From contig VBFR01000192.1 of the NCBI GenBank assembly GCA_005889345.1, forward strand, positions 1 through 40,195: DNA of 40,195 nucleotides, read 5' to 3'. Numbering within the stretch: position 1 is the stretch's first letter; each line of letters starts with the position of its first letter. The stretch comes from Chloroflexota bacterium (GTDB taxonomy: Bacteria; Chloroflexota; Dormibacteria; CF-121). Shown here in pieces: positions 8,669 through 17,132 of the stretch. The notes under the pieces were generated by a model, which made no database searches, was not told where the DNA came from, and was given only the letters and a program-made list of their open reading frames with translations. The position numbers and the translations under genes are program-made.

Positions 8669-8687
8669 GACCGGAACCGCGCCGGTC
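8669..8687 (-). promoter_or_regulatory. Small hairpin in the leader of the receiver gene
   Basis: GACCGG (8669-8674) and CCGGTC (8682-8687) form a perfect 6-bp stem with a 7-nt loop, in the 93-bp gap between the nucleotidyltransferase stop and the receiver start. It could be a weak terminator for the upstream operon or a leader hairpin. No T-run is seen. Confidence 0.3.
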
Positions 8688-8740
8688 CTGCCCTCCACAC
8701 TATCGGGCGAGGTGGCAACCGTGTCAATGGCCGGTTGGAT

Positions 8741-9454
8741 CTATTCCGCCTGGTAGGGCTGCCGGACTTCCTCGGGGAGCTCGTACCAGCTCACGCGATC
8801 GCCGACCCGGGCGCGCAACCGCCACTTCAGCGATTTGGGCTCGGCCTCGATGCGGTTCCAGAGCTGGTCGAGCCGCTGCTCGACCGTTTCCGACGCCACG
8901 GGCAGCTCTTTGGCCGTTTGGCGAAGTCGCTGCGTGTTCAGCTGCAGTGTCCGGTACAACCCCCAATCCTGAGAGAGCAAGCGGGCGAGGTAGTCCGCGT
9001 TGATGGCGTCGTTGTCGTGGTCCGCGATGGGATGGTCGAGCAGCAGGGCGGTGAGGTCCACCAGGTCCTTCATGTTCATCTCGAAGACCTGGAGCTTGCT
9101 GAGCAGTAGGTCGGCGGGCGTCAGGCAGGCACCGTCACCCCCCAGCCGGTCAGCCAGCTCGATGACATGACACATGCGCATGCGGTCGATGAAGATGTCG
9201 ATCTGCCGGCCGTTGACGCCGTCCAGGTAGAGAAGGCGCTGGTGCCCATTGAGGGTGTTGAAGCGGCGGTCGCCCTGGTAACCGAGCGACTCGAACAGCT
9301 TCTGGACCTGGGCCAGCTGCCTCGAGGGCGCGACGAAATCGAGATCGCCGTACTTCCGCTTGAGCGGAGGTTGCCTCGCGCTGGGGGAGTGGAGGTTGAC
9401 CGCGGCGCCGCCCACCAACTTCAGCGGCACCCGCGCCTCGCCGGCTGCGGCCAC
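8741..9454 (-). CDS. Nucleotidyltransferase-fold protein
   Basis: A 237-residue protein resembling the nucleotidyltransferase-fold proteins sometimes annotated AbiEii-like or as hypothetical. It shows LKLVGGAAVNLHSP, then a DxD in YGDLDFVAP and a further acidic strand QIDIFID, the usual pattern of metal-binding acids. Function and substrate are unknown. The only standard start is the GTG at 9454, with poor ribosome-binding sequence, yet the frame upstream continues with family-like residues (ADVIAEAERI) back to a TGA inside the aldehyde dehydrogenase gene without any ATG, GTG or TTG. The true start is therefore uncertain. Confidence 0.7.
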   Translation of the reverse strand: MAAAGEARVPLKLVGGAAVNLHSPSARQPPLKRKYGDLDFVAPSRQLAQVQKLFESLGYQGDRRFNTLNGHQRLLYLDGVNGRQIDIFIDRMRMCHVIELADRLGGDGACLTPADLLLSKLQVFEMNMKDLVDLTALLLDHPIADHDNDAINADYLARLLSQDWGLYRTLQLNTQRLRQTAKELPVASETVEQRLDQLWNRIEAEPKSLKWRLRARVGDRVSWYELPEEVRQPYQAE

Positions 9455-9515
9455 GATGCGCTCGGCCTCGGCGATGACGTCAGCTGCCGGGACGTTGCCT
9501 GGGCTGGTGGCCGTC

Positions 9516-10982
9516 TCAGCTCTCCTTGACGTCGACGATGATCGTCTTCAGGTCTGTCATCTGTTCGATCGCGCGATGGCCGCCGACTCGGCCGATGCCG
9601 CTCTCCTTTCCAGCTCGGCCACCGAACGGGATGTGCGCCTCCCAATAGTTGGACGACTCGTTGACGTTGACCCAGCCGGTCTCTAACCGCTGGGCGAAGC
9701 GCAGCGCGCGGTCGATGTCCCTGGTGTAGACCGATCCGAGCAATCCGTAGGGCGAATCGTTGGCGATCGAAAGCGCCTCGGCCTCACCCTCGAAGGGGAT
9801 GACCGGGGCGATCGGTCCGAACGTTTCCTCCCGGCTGACGCGCATCTGCGGGTCGACGCCGCGAAGCACGGTGGCCTCGTAATACAGGCGGGTCGGAAAG
9901 CGTGACGCCCGACACCCGCCAGTCACGATCTCCGCGCCGCGGGCCACTGCGTCCGCAACGTGCTCGTCCATCTTGGTGGCGACGCCCTCATTGTTCAATG
10001 GTCCCATCGTCGTCGCATCGTCGAAGGGATCACCCAGCCTGATCTCCTTGACCGCGCGCGTCAGGCGGTCGATGAAGGCGTCCTGGATAGCGCGCTCGAC
10101 GAGGATCCGCTCGCCGGCCGTACAGCTTTGCCCGGCGCAGAGGAAGCAGCCGACGATGGTACCTTCGACCGCCTTGTCAACGTCCGCGTCGTGGAAGACG
10201 ACGACCGGGCCATTGCCACCCAGCTCCAGCATCACGTGCTTGCCCGCCGCGCGGCGGGCAACCGATCGGCCCGTTTCGGTCGAACCGACGAAGCCGACCC
10301 CGGCGATCCGCGGATGTCCGGCGATCTCATCGCCGACCACCGATCCGGGACCGGTGACCAGGTTGACCGCGCCGCTCGGCAGGTCGGCCTCGGCGAGGCA
10401 TTCCATCAACTTCACCGATATCGCGGAGGTCGAGGAGGCCGGCGCCCAGACGAGGGTGTTGCCGCCGGCGAGTGCCGGGGCGATCATCTCGGTCGCCATC
10501 GTGAGTGGCCAGTTCCATGGCGTGATCACGCCGTACACTCCGCGGGGAACCCGCAGCGTGAAAACCAGCTTGTTCTTGCTCATCGAGGGGATGACATTGG
10601 TCTCCAGCCGCTTGATGTCCTCGGCGGCGATGCGGAAGTACTCGATCGCTTCGCCCACCTCGCCAACGGCCTCGGCCTTGAAGGGCTTGCCCTGGTCGAG
10701 CGTCAGCCAGCGGGCGAGCTCATCCCGCCGGCGTTCCATGACATCCGCCACGCGATGAAGCAGAGCCGCGCGCTCGAAGGCGCCCAGCCCGGCCATCGCG
10801 GGACGCGCCCGGTCCGCGGCTTCGACCGCCCGGCCCGCATCGGCCCTGGTTCCTTTCGGAAGGCGCGCGATCACCTCGCCGGTCGCGGGGCTGGAGGCCT
10901 CGAACGTCTCGCCGCCCTCGGAATCGACCCAGCGGCCCTCGACGAACATCTGCAGCGTCTCCGTCTTGGCGACGACCTTCAT
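9516..10982 (-). CDS. NAD(P)-dependent aldehyde dehydrogenase, candidate betaine aldehyde dehydrogenase
   Basis: A 488-residue aldehyde dehydrogenase of normal length. The oxyanion asparagine is in TPWNWP (about N157), the general-base glutamate in LELGG (about E253) and the catalytic cysteine in GQSCTAGER (about C287). The usual WKPS/WKPA lysine that contacts the cofactor ribose is an alanine here (VWAPASST, about 179-185). The start ATG overlaps the stop of oxidase B (ATGA) and follows AGGAGGAAG. Its place after the iron alcohol dehydrogenase, MttB protein and oxidase suggests oxidation of betaine aldehyde or a related aldehyde, parallel to GbsA. Substrate assignment is inference. Confidence 0.85.
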   Translation of the reverse strand: MKVVAKTETLQMFVEGRWVDSEGGETFEASSPATGEVIARLPKGTRADAGRAVEAADRARPAMAGLGAFERAALLHRVADVMERRRDELARWLTLDQGKPFKAEAVGEVGEAIEYFRIAAEDIKRLETNVIPSMSKNKLVFTLRVPRGVYGVITPWNWPLTMATEMIAPALAGGNTLVWAPASSTSAISVKLMECLAEADLPSGAVNLVTGPGSVVGDEIAGHPRIAGVGFVGSTETGRSVARRAAGKHVMLELGGNGPVVVFHDADVDKAVEGTIVGCFLCAGQSCTAGERILVERAIQDAFIDRLTRAVKEIRLGDPFDDATTMGPLNNEGVATKMDEHVADAVARGAEIVTGGCRASRFPTRLYYEATVLRGVDPQMRVSREETFGPIAPVIPFEGEAEALSIANDSPYGLLGSVYTRDIDRALRFAQRLETGWVNVNESSNYWEAHIPFGGRAGKESGIGRVGGHRAIEQMTDLKTIIVDVKES

Positions 10983-13480
10983 CCTCTTCCTCCTGATGCG
11001 GCAGCGGCGGGTATCTCTTTCAAGCGGGTCATGGCTGGGTCGTACAGCGGCTCGCGGGTTACCGTCGCCCGATGGCGTCGGCCGAAGTACTGCACCTCGA
11101 CCGCGGTTCCTTCCGCGGTGAACTCGAGCGGCAGGTAACCATAGATGATGCTCTTCCCGACGGTGTACCCGTAATTCGCGCTCGTCACGTAGCCGACGCA
11201 TTGTTCGGCGGCGAAAATCGGCTCCTTGCCCAGCACGGCAACCGCCGGGTCATCGAACGTCAGGCAGCAGAGCTTCCGGTCGATGCCGCGCGCCTTGATC
11301 TGCCGCAGCGCCTCGCGGCCAATGAAGGCACCTTTGTCCAGCCGGACGGCGAAGCCCAGCCCGGCCTCGTAGGGGTTGTACTCGCTGTGAATGTCCGCGC
11401 CCCACAGCCGGTAGCCCTTTTCCAGGCGCAGTGAGTCGAAGGCACCCCCGCCCAGGGGCGCGACGCCGAGCGCACGGCCCGCCTCCCACAACGTGTCCCA
11501 GAGCCGAAGTGCGTACTCGGTGGGTGCGTAGATCTCCCAGCCGAGCTCGCCGACATAGGAAATCCGAATCGCATAAGCCGGCACGCCTCCGACGGTGACG
11601 GACTGGGCGCTGAGATAGGGGAAAGCCTCCCTCGACAGGTCCTCCTCGGTGAGCGGCTGAAGCAGGTCGCGCGCGCGCGGGCCCCAGACGCCGATGCAAC
11701 ACCAGCTGGAGGTGAGGTCGCGCAGCTGCACCGAACCATCGTCGGGAAGCTGGCGCCGCATCCAGGCGAGGTCGTGCATCCCGACGCCGCCGCCCGTCAC
11801 CACCCAGAAGCGCTCCTCGGCGAGGCGTGTCACCGTGAGGTCGGTCATGATGCCGCTGCGCTCGTTGAGCATCGCGGTATACGTCACCTTTCCCGGCGGC
11901 CGGTCCATCTGGTTGGCGGCGATCCGTTGCAGGTAGGCCAGCGCGCCGGCGCCGCTCACCTCGAGCTTGACGAAGGGCGTGGCATCGAAGAGCACGACGC
12001 GCTCGCGGGCCGCCCGATGCTCCGCGGCTTGGACCGGTGACCAGAAACGGGCGGCCCAGCCGCTACGGGTCGGAAAGACCTGGCCGTCGAGCGTCGACTG
12101 GTTCGACTCAAACCATTGTGGGCGCTCCCAACCGGCCGCCTCGAAGAAGACCGCGCCAAGCTGGTCCTGTCGCTCGGAGAATGGCGACAGCCGCAGCTTG
12201 CGCGGACGTTCCATCGGCTGCAGCGGATGGATGATGTCGTAGATCTCTCGATAGTTTTGTGCGCCGCGGGTCTTAAGGTAGCTGTGGCTGAAGACGTGCG
12301 GATAGAAGCGGTTGAGATCCTCCTCGCGGAGGTCGAGGCTCGAGTCGCCATCGACCATCAGCTCGGCGACCGCCTGCGCCGCTCCCGGCCCGTGCGTCAG
12401 CCAGATTGCCTCGCACGACCAAAAGCCGCGGACGTCGAGTGACTCGCCGATCAAGGTGTGGGCGTCGGGCGTGAAGGAGAACATCCCGTTCACTTTCTCG
12501 ACCAGCTCGGCGGACTCCAGCGGCGGATACAGTTCGCGGGCGTAGCCCACCGCGGCCTCGAAGAGGTCGTCCCGGAAGGGTGCGCAGGAGGGCATCATGC
12601 CGTCCTCCCAGGAATGTCGCAATTCTTGGGCGTCGACGAGAACGGGTTCATGCCGGTAGGAGCCGAACAGGTACCCCCGGTGGTGCTGTCGGAAATACAT
12701 CGACCGATCCTGGTGGCGAACGATCGGCATCGACTGCCAGCCCGTCTCGCCCGCCAACTCGGGGAGTGGGTCCGTGATGGCGTAGAGGTGCTGCATCGGT
12801 TGCAGCGGAATGGGGACGCCTGCCATTCTGCCAACCACGGGTCCCCAGATGCCGGCCGCCGACAGGACGTGCTCGGTCTCGATCCGTCCGCGGTCGGTCG
12901 TCACCGAAGCGACCCGGCCGCGCCGGACCTCGATTCCCGTCACCCGCGTCGAGCCGATAAAGCGCGCGCCCTTCGGCTCGGCCTGGCGCGCGAGCGCCTC
13001 GCAGGCTTTGACGGTGCGGACGCAGCCGTCGCGTGGCACATGGATAGCGCCGAAGAGATGATCGGTCCGCATGATGGGGACCATGCGCTTGACCTCCTCG
13101 GGACTGACGAGCTGCGTCTGTAGGCCCCAGGAGGTTGCATGCCCCTGCTTGCGCTTCAACTCTTCCCATCGTTCCTGCGTGGTGGCCACCTCGAGACTGC
13201 CGGTTTCCAGCCAGAGCGGCTCTCCGTCGAGCTGCAGTTCGCGATAGGAATCGACGGAGCGCATCGCGAAGTGGCAGGTGGTGCGAGCGACGTTGTTTTG
13301 AAACACCATGCCGGGGGCGTGCGACGTGGAGCCGCCCGCCCGAAAGAGGGGACCCTGGTCGAGGACGACGATGTCCTTCCAGCCGAGGCGGGTCAGATGG
13401 TAGGCGGCGCTGCTCCCGACGATGCCGGCGCCGATGATGACGACCCGGGCGCGGTCCGGCGGGTCATCAAACCCTGGCAT
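10979..13480 (-). CDS. DMGDH/sarcosine-dehydrogenase-like FAD and GcvT-fold protein B
   Basis: An 833-residue fusion of an N-terminal FAD-dependent amine oxidase (DAO) domain and a C-terminal aminomethyltransferase (GcvT) domain, the layout of dimethylglycine and sarcosine dehydrogenases. The dinucleotide-binding motif VVIIGAGIVGSSAAYHL is at about 13-29. GGSTSHAPGM places a histidine (about H54) where family members attach FAD covalently. The GcvT part has MLNERSGIMTDLTVTRL with the conserved aspartate and SYVGELGWEIYAPTEYALRL. The family oxidises N-methylated glycines and passes the one-carbon unit to tetrahydrofolate. It starts 14 bp inside the end of the MttB gene, so the two are coupled. 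The divergent flavin-site sequence leaves the exact substrate open. Confidence 0.85.
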   Translation of the reverse strand: MPGFDDPPDRARVVIIGAGIVGSSAAYHLTRLGWKDIVVLDQGPLFRAGGSTSHAPGMVFQNNVARTTCHFAMRSVDSYRELQLDGEPLWLETGSLEVATTQERWEELKRKQGHATSWGLQTQLVSPEEVKRMVPIMRTDHLFGAIHVPRDGCVRTVKACEALARQAEPKGARFIGSTRVTGIEVRRGRVASVTTDRGRIETEHVLSAAGIWGPVVGRMAGVPIPLQPMQHLYAITDPLPELAGETGWQSMPIVRHQDRSMYFRQHHRGYLFGSYRHEPVLVDAQELRHSWEDGMMPSCAPFRDDLFEAAVGYARELYPPLESAELVEKVNGMFSFTPDAHTLIGESLDVRGFWSCEAIWLTHGPGAAQAVAELMVDGDSSLDLREEDLNRFYPHVFSHSYLKTRGAQNYREIYDIIHPLQPMERPRKLRLSPFSERQDQLGAVFFEAAGWERPQWFESNQSTLDGQVFPTRSGWAARFWSPVQAAEHRAARERVVLFDATPFVKLEVSGAGALAYLQRIAANQMDRPPGKVTYTAMLNERSGIMTDLTVTRLAEERFWVVTGGGVGMHDLAWMRRQLPDDGSVQLRDLTSSWCCIGVWGPRARDLLQPLTEEDLSREAFPYLSAQSVTVGGVPAYAIRISYVGELGWEIYAPTEYALRLWDTLWEAGRALGVAPLGGGAFDSLRLEKGYRLWGADIHSEYNPYEAGLGFAVRLDKGAFIGREALRQIKARGIDRKLCCLTFDDPAVAVLGKEPIFAAEQCVGYVTSANYGYTVGKSIIYGYLPLEFTAEGTAVEVQYFGRRHRATVTREPLYDPAMTRLKEIPAAAASGGRG

Positions 13481-14921
13481 GGAGGATCGCGTCTTTACGG
13501 ACCTCGATGAAGGCCTTGATCTGCTCATCGACGCCCGAATCGATACCCGGGTCCTTGTAATCGGCCAGGAGCTGCTTCCACTTCTCGTTGGCGACCTTGT
13601 CGGCGGTCCGCGCGCCCATCCGCTGCCATCGGTCGTAGTTCTCCGTGGAGGAGATCAGCGGGCGGTAGAAGCCGGTGCGATAGTGCCGCATGGTGTGCTC
13701 CGAGCCGAGGTGGTGACCGCCGGGACCGACCTCGCGAATCCCATCCATGGCGAACCCCTCCTCGTCGAAGGGTAGGCCCTTTTCCAGCATCCACTCGAAC
13801 ATGCGGAGGGCCTCGACGTCGATGATGAACTTCTCGTAGGAGGCGAGCAGGGCGCTCTCCAGCCAGCCCGCCGCGTGGAGGACGAAGTGCACCCCACCGA
13901 GCACGGTCGGCCACATACACATCATCGATTCGTAGGCGGCCTGGGCGTCGGGCGCCTTGGACGACGTCAGCGCACCGCCGCCGCGGAATGGGATGCGGTA
14001 ATGGCGGGCCATCTGGGCGCTGGCCAGGATGCCCAACCCGGACTCCGGCGTCCCGAACGCGGGGCTGCCCGACTGCATGTCGATGTTGGTCAGGAAGGAG
14101 CCGTAGATGCAGGGTGCCCCCGGCCGGATCAGCTGGATGAGGGCGATGCCCGCCAGCGCCTCGGCAGTCTGCTGCGCGAGCGTCCCCACCAGGCCCATCG
14201 GCGACATCGCGCCCGCCATCAGGAAGGGGGTGACGACGACCGGCTGGTTCGCCTCCGCGTAGGTCATCAAGGCGCCCAGCATGCGGTCGTCGTATCGGAG
14301 CGGGCTGTTGACGTTGACCAGGGCGAGCAGGGCCGGCGTTTTTTCGATGCTGGCGCGGCCGCCGAACAGGATGGACGCCATTTCGATGGAATCGCGCGCT
14401 CCCTCCTCCGAGATCACGCTCCCCATGAACGGCATGTCGGTCCAGCGGATGTGGGAATAGACCATGTCGAGGTGACGCGTGCCGAGCGGCAGGTCCTCGG
14501 GCTCGACGATGGTGCCACCGGCGCAGTGGATCTGGGGCGTGGCCTGCGCCATCTTGTCGAAGTTCGTGAAGTCGAGGATGGTGGCGCCGCGCCGGCCCCG
14601 GTCGAGATCCGTGATGAACGGCGGCCCGTACACCGGGGCGTTGACCATGTAGTCACCCCCGATGGTCACGGTGTTCCTCGGGTTGCGGGACTGCACGTTG
14701 AAGGTCGCCGGTGCTTTTGCCACCTGTTCTTCGATGAAGGCACGTTCGAAACGAATCCGCTGATCCTCGATCTTCAGTCCCGCCTTACGGAAGATGTCGA
14801 GTGAGCGTGGATGCAGAAAATCGACGCCGATCTCCTGCAGGATCTGCATCGCGTGGTCGTGGATCTGCTGGACCTGGTCCTCATCGAGGATCTCGTACCG
14901 GGGCAGCGTGTTCTTCCACAT
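13467..14921 (-). CDS. MttB-superfamily corrinoid methyltransferase, non-pyrrolysine (glycine-betaine-type candidate)
   Basis: A 484-residue protein of the trimethylamine methyltransferase (MttB) superfamily. The start MWKNTLPRYEILDEDQVQQI at the ATG 14921 follows GGGAG. The visible body is family-like, including GGTIVEPEDLPLGTRHLDM, GAMSPMGLVGTLAQQTAEAL and AFGTPESGLGILAS. The frame is open to a TGA with no internal amber codon, so it lacks pyrrolysine, as do the characterised glycine betaine methyltransferases (MtgB). The expected reaction moves a methyl from a quaternary amine to a Co(I) corrinoid protein. It is 4 bp downstream of the iron alcohol dehydrogenase and overlaps oxidase B. Its likely partner corrinoid protein lies at 35836 on the other strand. 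Carnitine, proline betaine or another quaternary amine is possible. Confidence 0.85.
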   Translation of the reverse strand: MWKNTLPRYEILDEDQVQQIHDHAMQILQEIGVDFLHPRSLDIFRKAGLKIEDQRIRFERAFIEEQVAKAPATFNVQSRNPRNTVTIGGDYMVNAPVYGPPFITDLDRGRRGATILDFTNFDKMAQATPQIHCAGGTIVEPEDLPLGTRHLDMVYSHIRWTDMPFMGSVISEEGARDSIEMASILFGGRASIEKTPALLALVNVNSPLRYDDRMLGALMTYAEANQPVVVTPFLMAGAMSPMGLVGTLAQQTAEALAGIALIQLIRPGAPCIYGSFLTNIDMQSGSPAFGTPESGLGILASAQMARHYRIPFRGGGALTSSKAPDAQAAYESMMCMWPTVLGGVHFVLHAAGWLESALLASYEKFIIDVEALRMFEWMLEKGLPFDEEGFAMDGIREVGPGGHHLGSEHTMRHYRTGFYRPLISSTENYDRWQRMGARTADKVANEKWKQLLADYKDPGIDSGVDEQIKAFIEVRKDAILHARV

Positions 14922-14925
14922 GGTG

Positions 14926-16146
14926 TCAGCTCCCTGCGTGGGCCAGCGCCCGCGCGACCTTGCGATGACGTCCGGCTTCGAAGGCGCGGGCATAGATCTT
15001 TTCGTAGTTCCTCGCGTCGACGTCGCGCGGGTTGCCGATGGTCTGCGAATCTTCTTCCGCCTTCTTCGCCAGCATCGGGATCTCATCCTCGGCGAAGCCG
15101 AGCTCGTTCAACGACGGGATGTCGAGGTCCTCGGTCAGCTGATAAACGTACTCGACGGCGACCTCGGCCGCCTTCCACACCGTCCTGTTGGCGGTATCGA
15201 GGCCGAGGGCCGTGGCGATCCTCGCAAAACGTTCCGGTTCGCCGGCGTAGTTGTATTCCATGACGGGGGCGAGCAGGCGGCCGGTGAGGGCGCCGTGCGG
15301 CGCATCGTGCACGCCGCCGGCACTCTGGCTCATCGCGTGGGCCGCGCCGGCGGAGTCGGTTCCGTAGGCGAGTCCGGCCAGCATGGCGGCCATGCTCATG
15401 TTGTAGCGTGCCTCGAGGTTGTGGCCCTGCGCGTAGGCCACCCGCAACCAGCGGCCGCAGAATTCCATGGCATGGAGCGCCACCGCATCCGTGAACGGCT
15501 GATGGTAGGCCATCGTGTAGCACTCGATCGCATGCGTGAGGGCGTCCATGCCGGTCCCGGCCGTCACGCCCGCCGGCAGGTTCACGCTCAGTTGCGGATC
15601 GATGAGTGCCACCCAGGAGGCGATATTTGGGGTGCCGCCGACGTTGAATTTGATTTTCCGGTCAGGGTCGGTGATCACCGCCCAGAGCGTCACCTCGCTG
15701 CCGGTCCCGGCGGTCGTCGGGACTGCCACCAGCGGCGGAATGCGCGAGTGGATGGGATCCTTCCCCCACTCGTACTGCACGATGCTGCCGCCGTGGACGG
15801 CGACGACGCCGATGCCTTTCGCCGAGTCGATGGAGCTCCCGCCGCCGATCGCGACCAGGCCATCGCAGCGCTCTTTCTTGTAGTACACGGCGCCGGCGTC
15901 GACGAGGGCGATCCCGGGGTTGGCGCGGACCTGGTCGTAGGTCACCGGGTCCAGGCCCGCGGCGCGAAGCGGCTTCAACGCCTCGTCGAGCAACCCCGCC
16001 TTGACGATTCCCTGGTCGGTCACGACCAATGGCCGCTTCATGCCGACGCCGGCCGCTTCATCCCCAAGCGCGCTCAGGGCACCGATGGCATGCACCATTC
16101 GGGTCGGTGACTGATACGCCTTCAGGACACTGTCAAGCACGGCCAA
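14926..16146 (-). CDS. Iron-containing (type III) alcohol dehydrogenase, candidate choline dehydrogenase
   Basis: A 406-residue group III metal-dependent alcohol dehydrogenase. The cofactor motif is GGGSSIDSAKGIG, followed by PTTAGTGSEVT. Metal ligands are all present: Asp and His in GMDALTHAIE, His in AHAMSQSAGG and His in VHDAPHGA. GbsB of Bacillus, which oxidises choline to betaine aldehyde, is in this family, and the aldehyde dehydrogenase downstream makes that reaction plausible here. Other short alcohols remain possible. The start is a TTG at 16146 (GTG at 16140 is the alternative) preceded by GAAGGAGG at good spacing. It opens the ADH-MttB-oxidase-ALDH block. Confidence 0.85.
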   Translation of the reverse strand: MAVLDSVLKAYQSPTRMVHAIGALSALGDEAAGVGMKRPLVVTDQGIVKAGLLDEALKPLRAAGLDPVTYDQVRANPGIALVDAGAVYYKKERCDGLVAIGGGSSIDSAKGIGVVAVHGGSIVQYEWGKDPIHSRIPPLVAVPTTAGTGSEVTLWAVITDPDRKIKFNVGGTPNIASWVALIDPQLSVNLPAGVTAGTGMDALTHAIECYTMAYHQPFTDAVALHAMEFCGRWLRVAYAQGHNLEARYNMSMAAMLAGLAYGTDSAGAAHAMSQSAGGVHDAPHGALTGRLLAPVMEYNYAGEPERFARIATALGLDTANRTVWKAAEVAVEYVYQLTEDLDIPSLNELGFAEDEIPMLAKKAEEDSQTIGNPRDVDARNYEKIYARAFEAGRHRKVARALAHAGS

Positions 16147-16186
16147 CGAATCTCATCCTCCTTCCATAGATGAACGGTAATCTTAG

Positions 16187-16227
16187 GTATACGCCGAAAG
16201 TCTCGTCTGAGATGCGAACTCTGTCAA
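16187..16227 (-). promoter_or_regulatory. Candidate promoter and GTATAC site upstream of the ADH-mttB block
   Basis: On the minus strand TTGACA (16227-16222) is a consensus -35 box overlapping the stop of the kinase-like gene. Seventeen bases on, GAGACT (16204-16199) is a weak -10. GTATAC (16192-16187) lies just downstream; it is a palindromic core often seen in operators of FCD-type GntR regulators, and a GntR gene heads this gene run. The 77-bp spacer holds nothing else. Confidence 0.35.
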
Positions 16228-17132
16228 GGGCCGTCACGCTGGGCCTCGGTCAACCAGCCTTCGAGGCGGCCCGACTCCAACACCGCGACCGCCCGATTCC
16301 ACCGCATCGTGTAATAACCGGTGAAGTCGAAGTCCAGCGTCGAGATCCGGGCCTGGATGGCTCCCCACAGCGTCCAGCCGACGTCTGACATCAGGGCAAA
16401 CAGGTTCATGCGGGCCAGTTGCTGGGGGTCCAGCCGGCCGAAGTAGGCCTCGCAGAGGACGGCCCGCAAATCCTGATCGAGGCACGCCTCCTGCGCGGTG
16501 TTGCCCAGGTCGAAGCAGGCGTCGTTGTTCCCGCTCAATTCGTAGTCGACGATCCGCAACCACCGCCCGTCGTCGATGAAGTTCTCGCAGAGCAAGTCGT
16601 TGTGACACGGCACACTGGGGAGCGACCCAACGCGGACCGCCCGCTCGATTTCTCCCACCCGCGGCAGCCACGCCCGATACTCGGCGGGAATCGGGACCTC
16701 GTGTTCATCGACGATCCGGAGGTAGTCCTCGATCAGGCGGAACATATCGAAGTCTTTCAAAAAACGAGGAGCGGCGTGTAAGCGCTTGAACGACTCCGCC
16801 ATCCGCCGCACCATCGATGCCGTCTGCAACGTCTTCGCCGACATCGTGGGTCCTGCAATGAACTCGAGGACCATGACGTCGACCTGTGGGACATGCTCTA
16901 GCACCGCCGGACCGATGCCGGTGCTCGCCGCAGCCCTGGCGTTGTGCACCTCGTTGACGCGATCGATCGAGAGCAGCTCCGTCGACGCACCGGGGATGCG
17001 CATCACGTAGCGCTCAACGCCCGCCTCGACCAGGTAGTTCTCGTTGGTTAGCCCGCCCGACAACGACGTCACCTTTACGTCCCTTCCTCGCCACAGCGAG
17101 ATCCGAGCCACCGCGTCCTCAACTCGCCGCAT
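16224..17132 (-). CDS. Choline/ethanolamine-kinase-like phosphotransferase
   Basis: A 302-residue protein of the aminoglycoside phosphotransferase / choline kinase fold. An N-terminal nucleotide-binding part has LSGGLTNENYLVEAG and a VMRIPG strand whose usual lysine is replaced by arginine. The catalytic loop is CHNDLLCENF (HxDxxxxN type) and the magnesium loop is VDYELSGNNDACFDLG. It probably phosphorylates choline or another small amino alcohol, which would compete with or regulate oxidation by the neighbours. The ATG at 17132 is chosen for its GGAGAGG; a TTG lies at 17150. It overlaps the end of oxidase A by 14 bp. Confidence 0.78.
   Translation of the reverse strand: MRRVEDAVARISLWRGRDVKVTSLSGGLTNENYLVEAGVERYVMRIPGASTELLSIDRVNEVHNARAAASTGIGPAVLEHVPQVDVMVLEFIAGPTMSAKTLQTASMVRRMAESFKRLHAAPRFLKDFDMFRLIEDYLRIVDEHEVPIPAEYRAWLPRVGEIERAVRVGSLPSVPCHNDLLCENFIDDGRWLRIVDYELSGNNDACFDLGNTAQEACLDQDLRAVLCEAYFGRLDPQQLARMNLFALMSDVGWTLWGAIQARISTLDFDFTGYYTMRWNRAVAVLESGRLEGWLTEAQRDGP

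Noticed and set aside
13467-14921. Pyrrolysine-encoding MttB
   Set aside because: The frame runs to a TGA with no internal amber codon, and no pyl gene is present in the window.
14794-16110. Long plus-strand reading frame of 438 codons opposite the alcohol dehydrogenase
   Set aside because: Antisense shadow of a well-supported gene with intact metal ligands.
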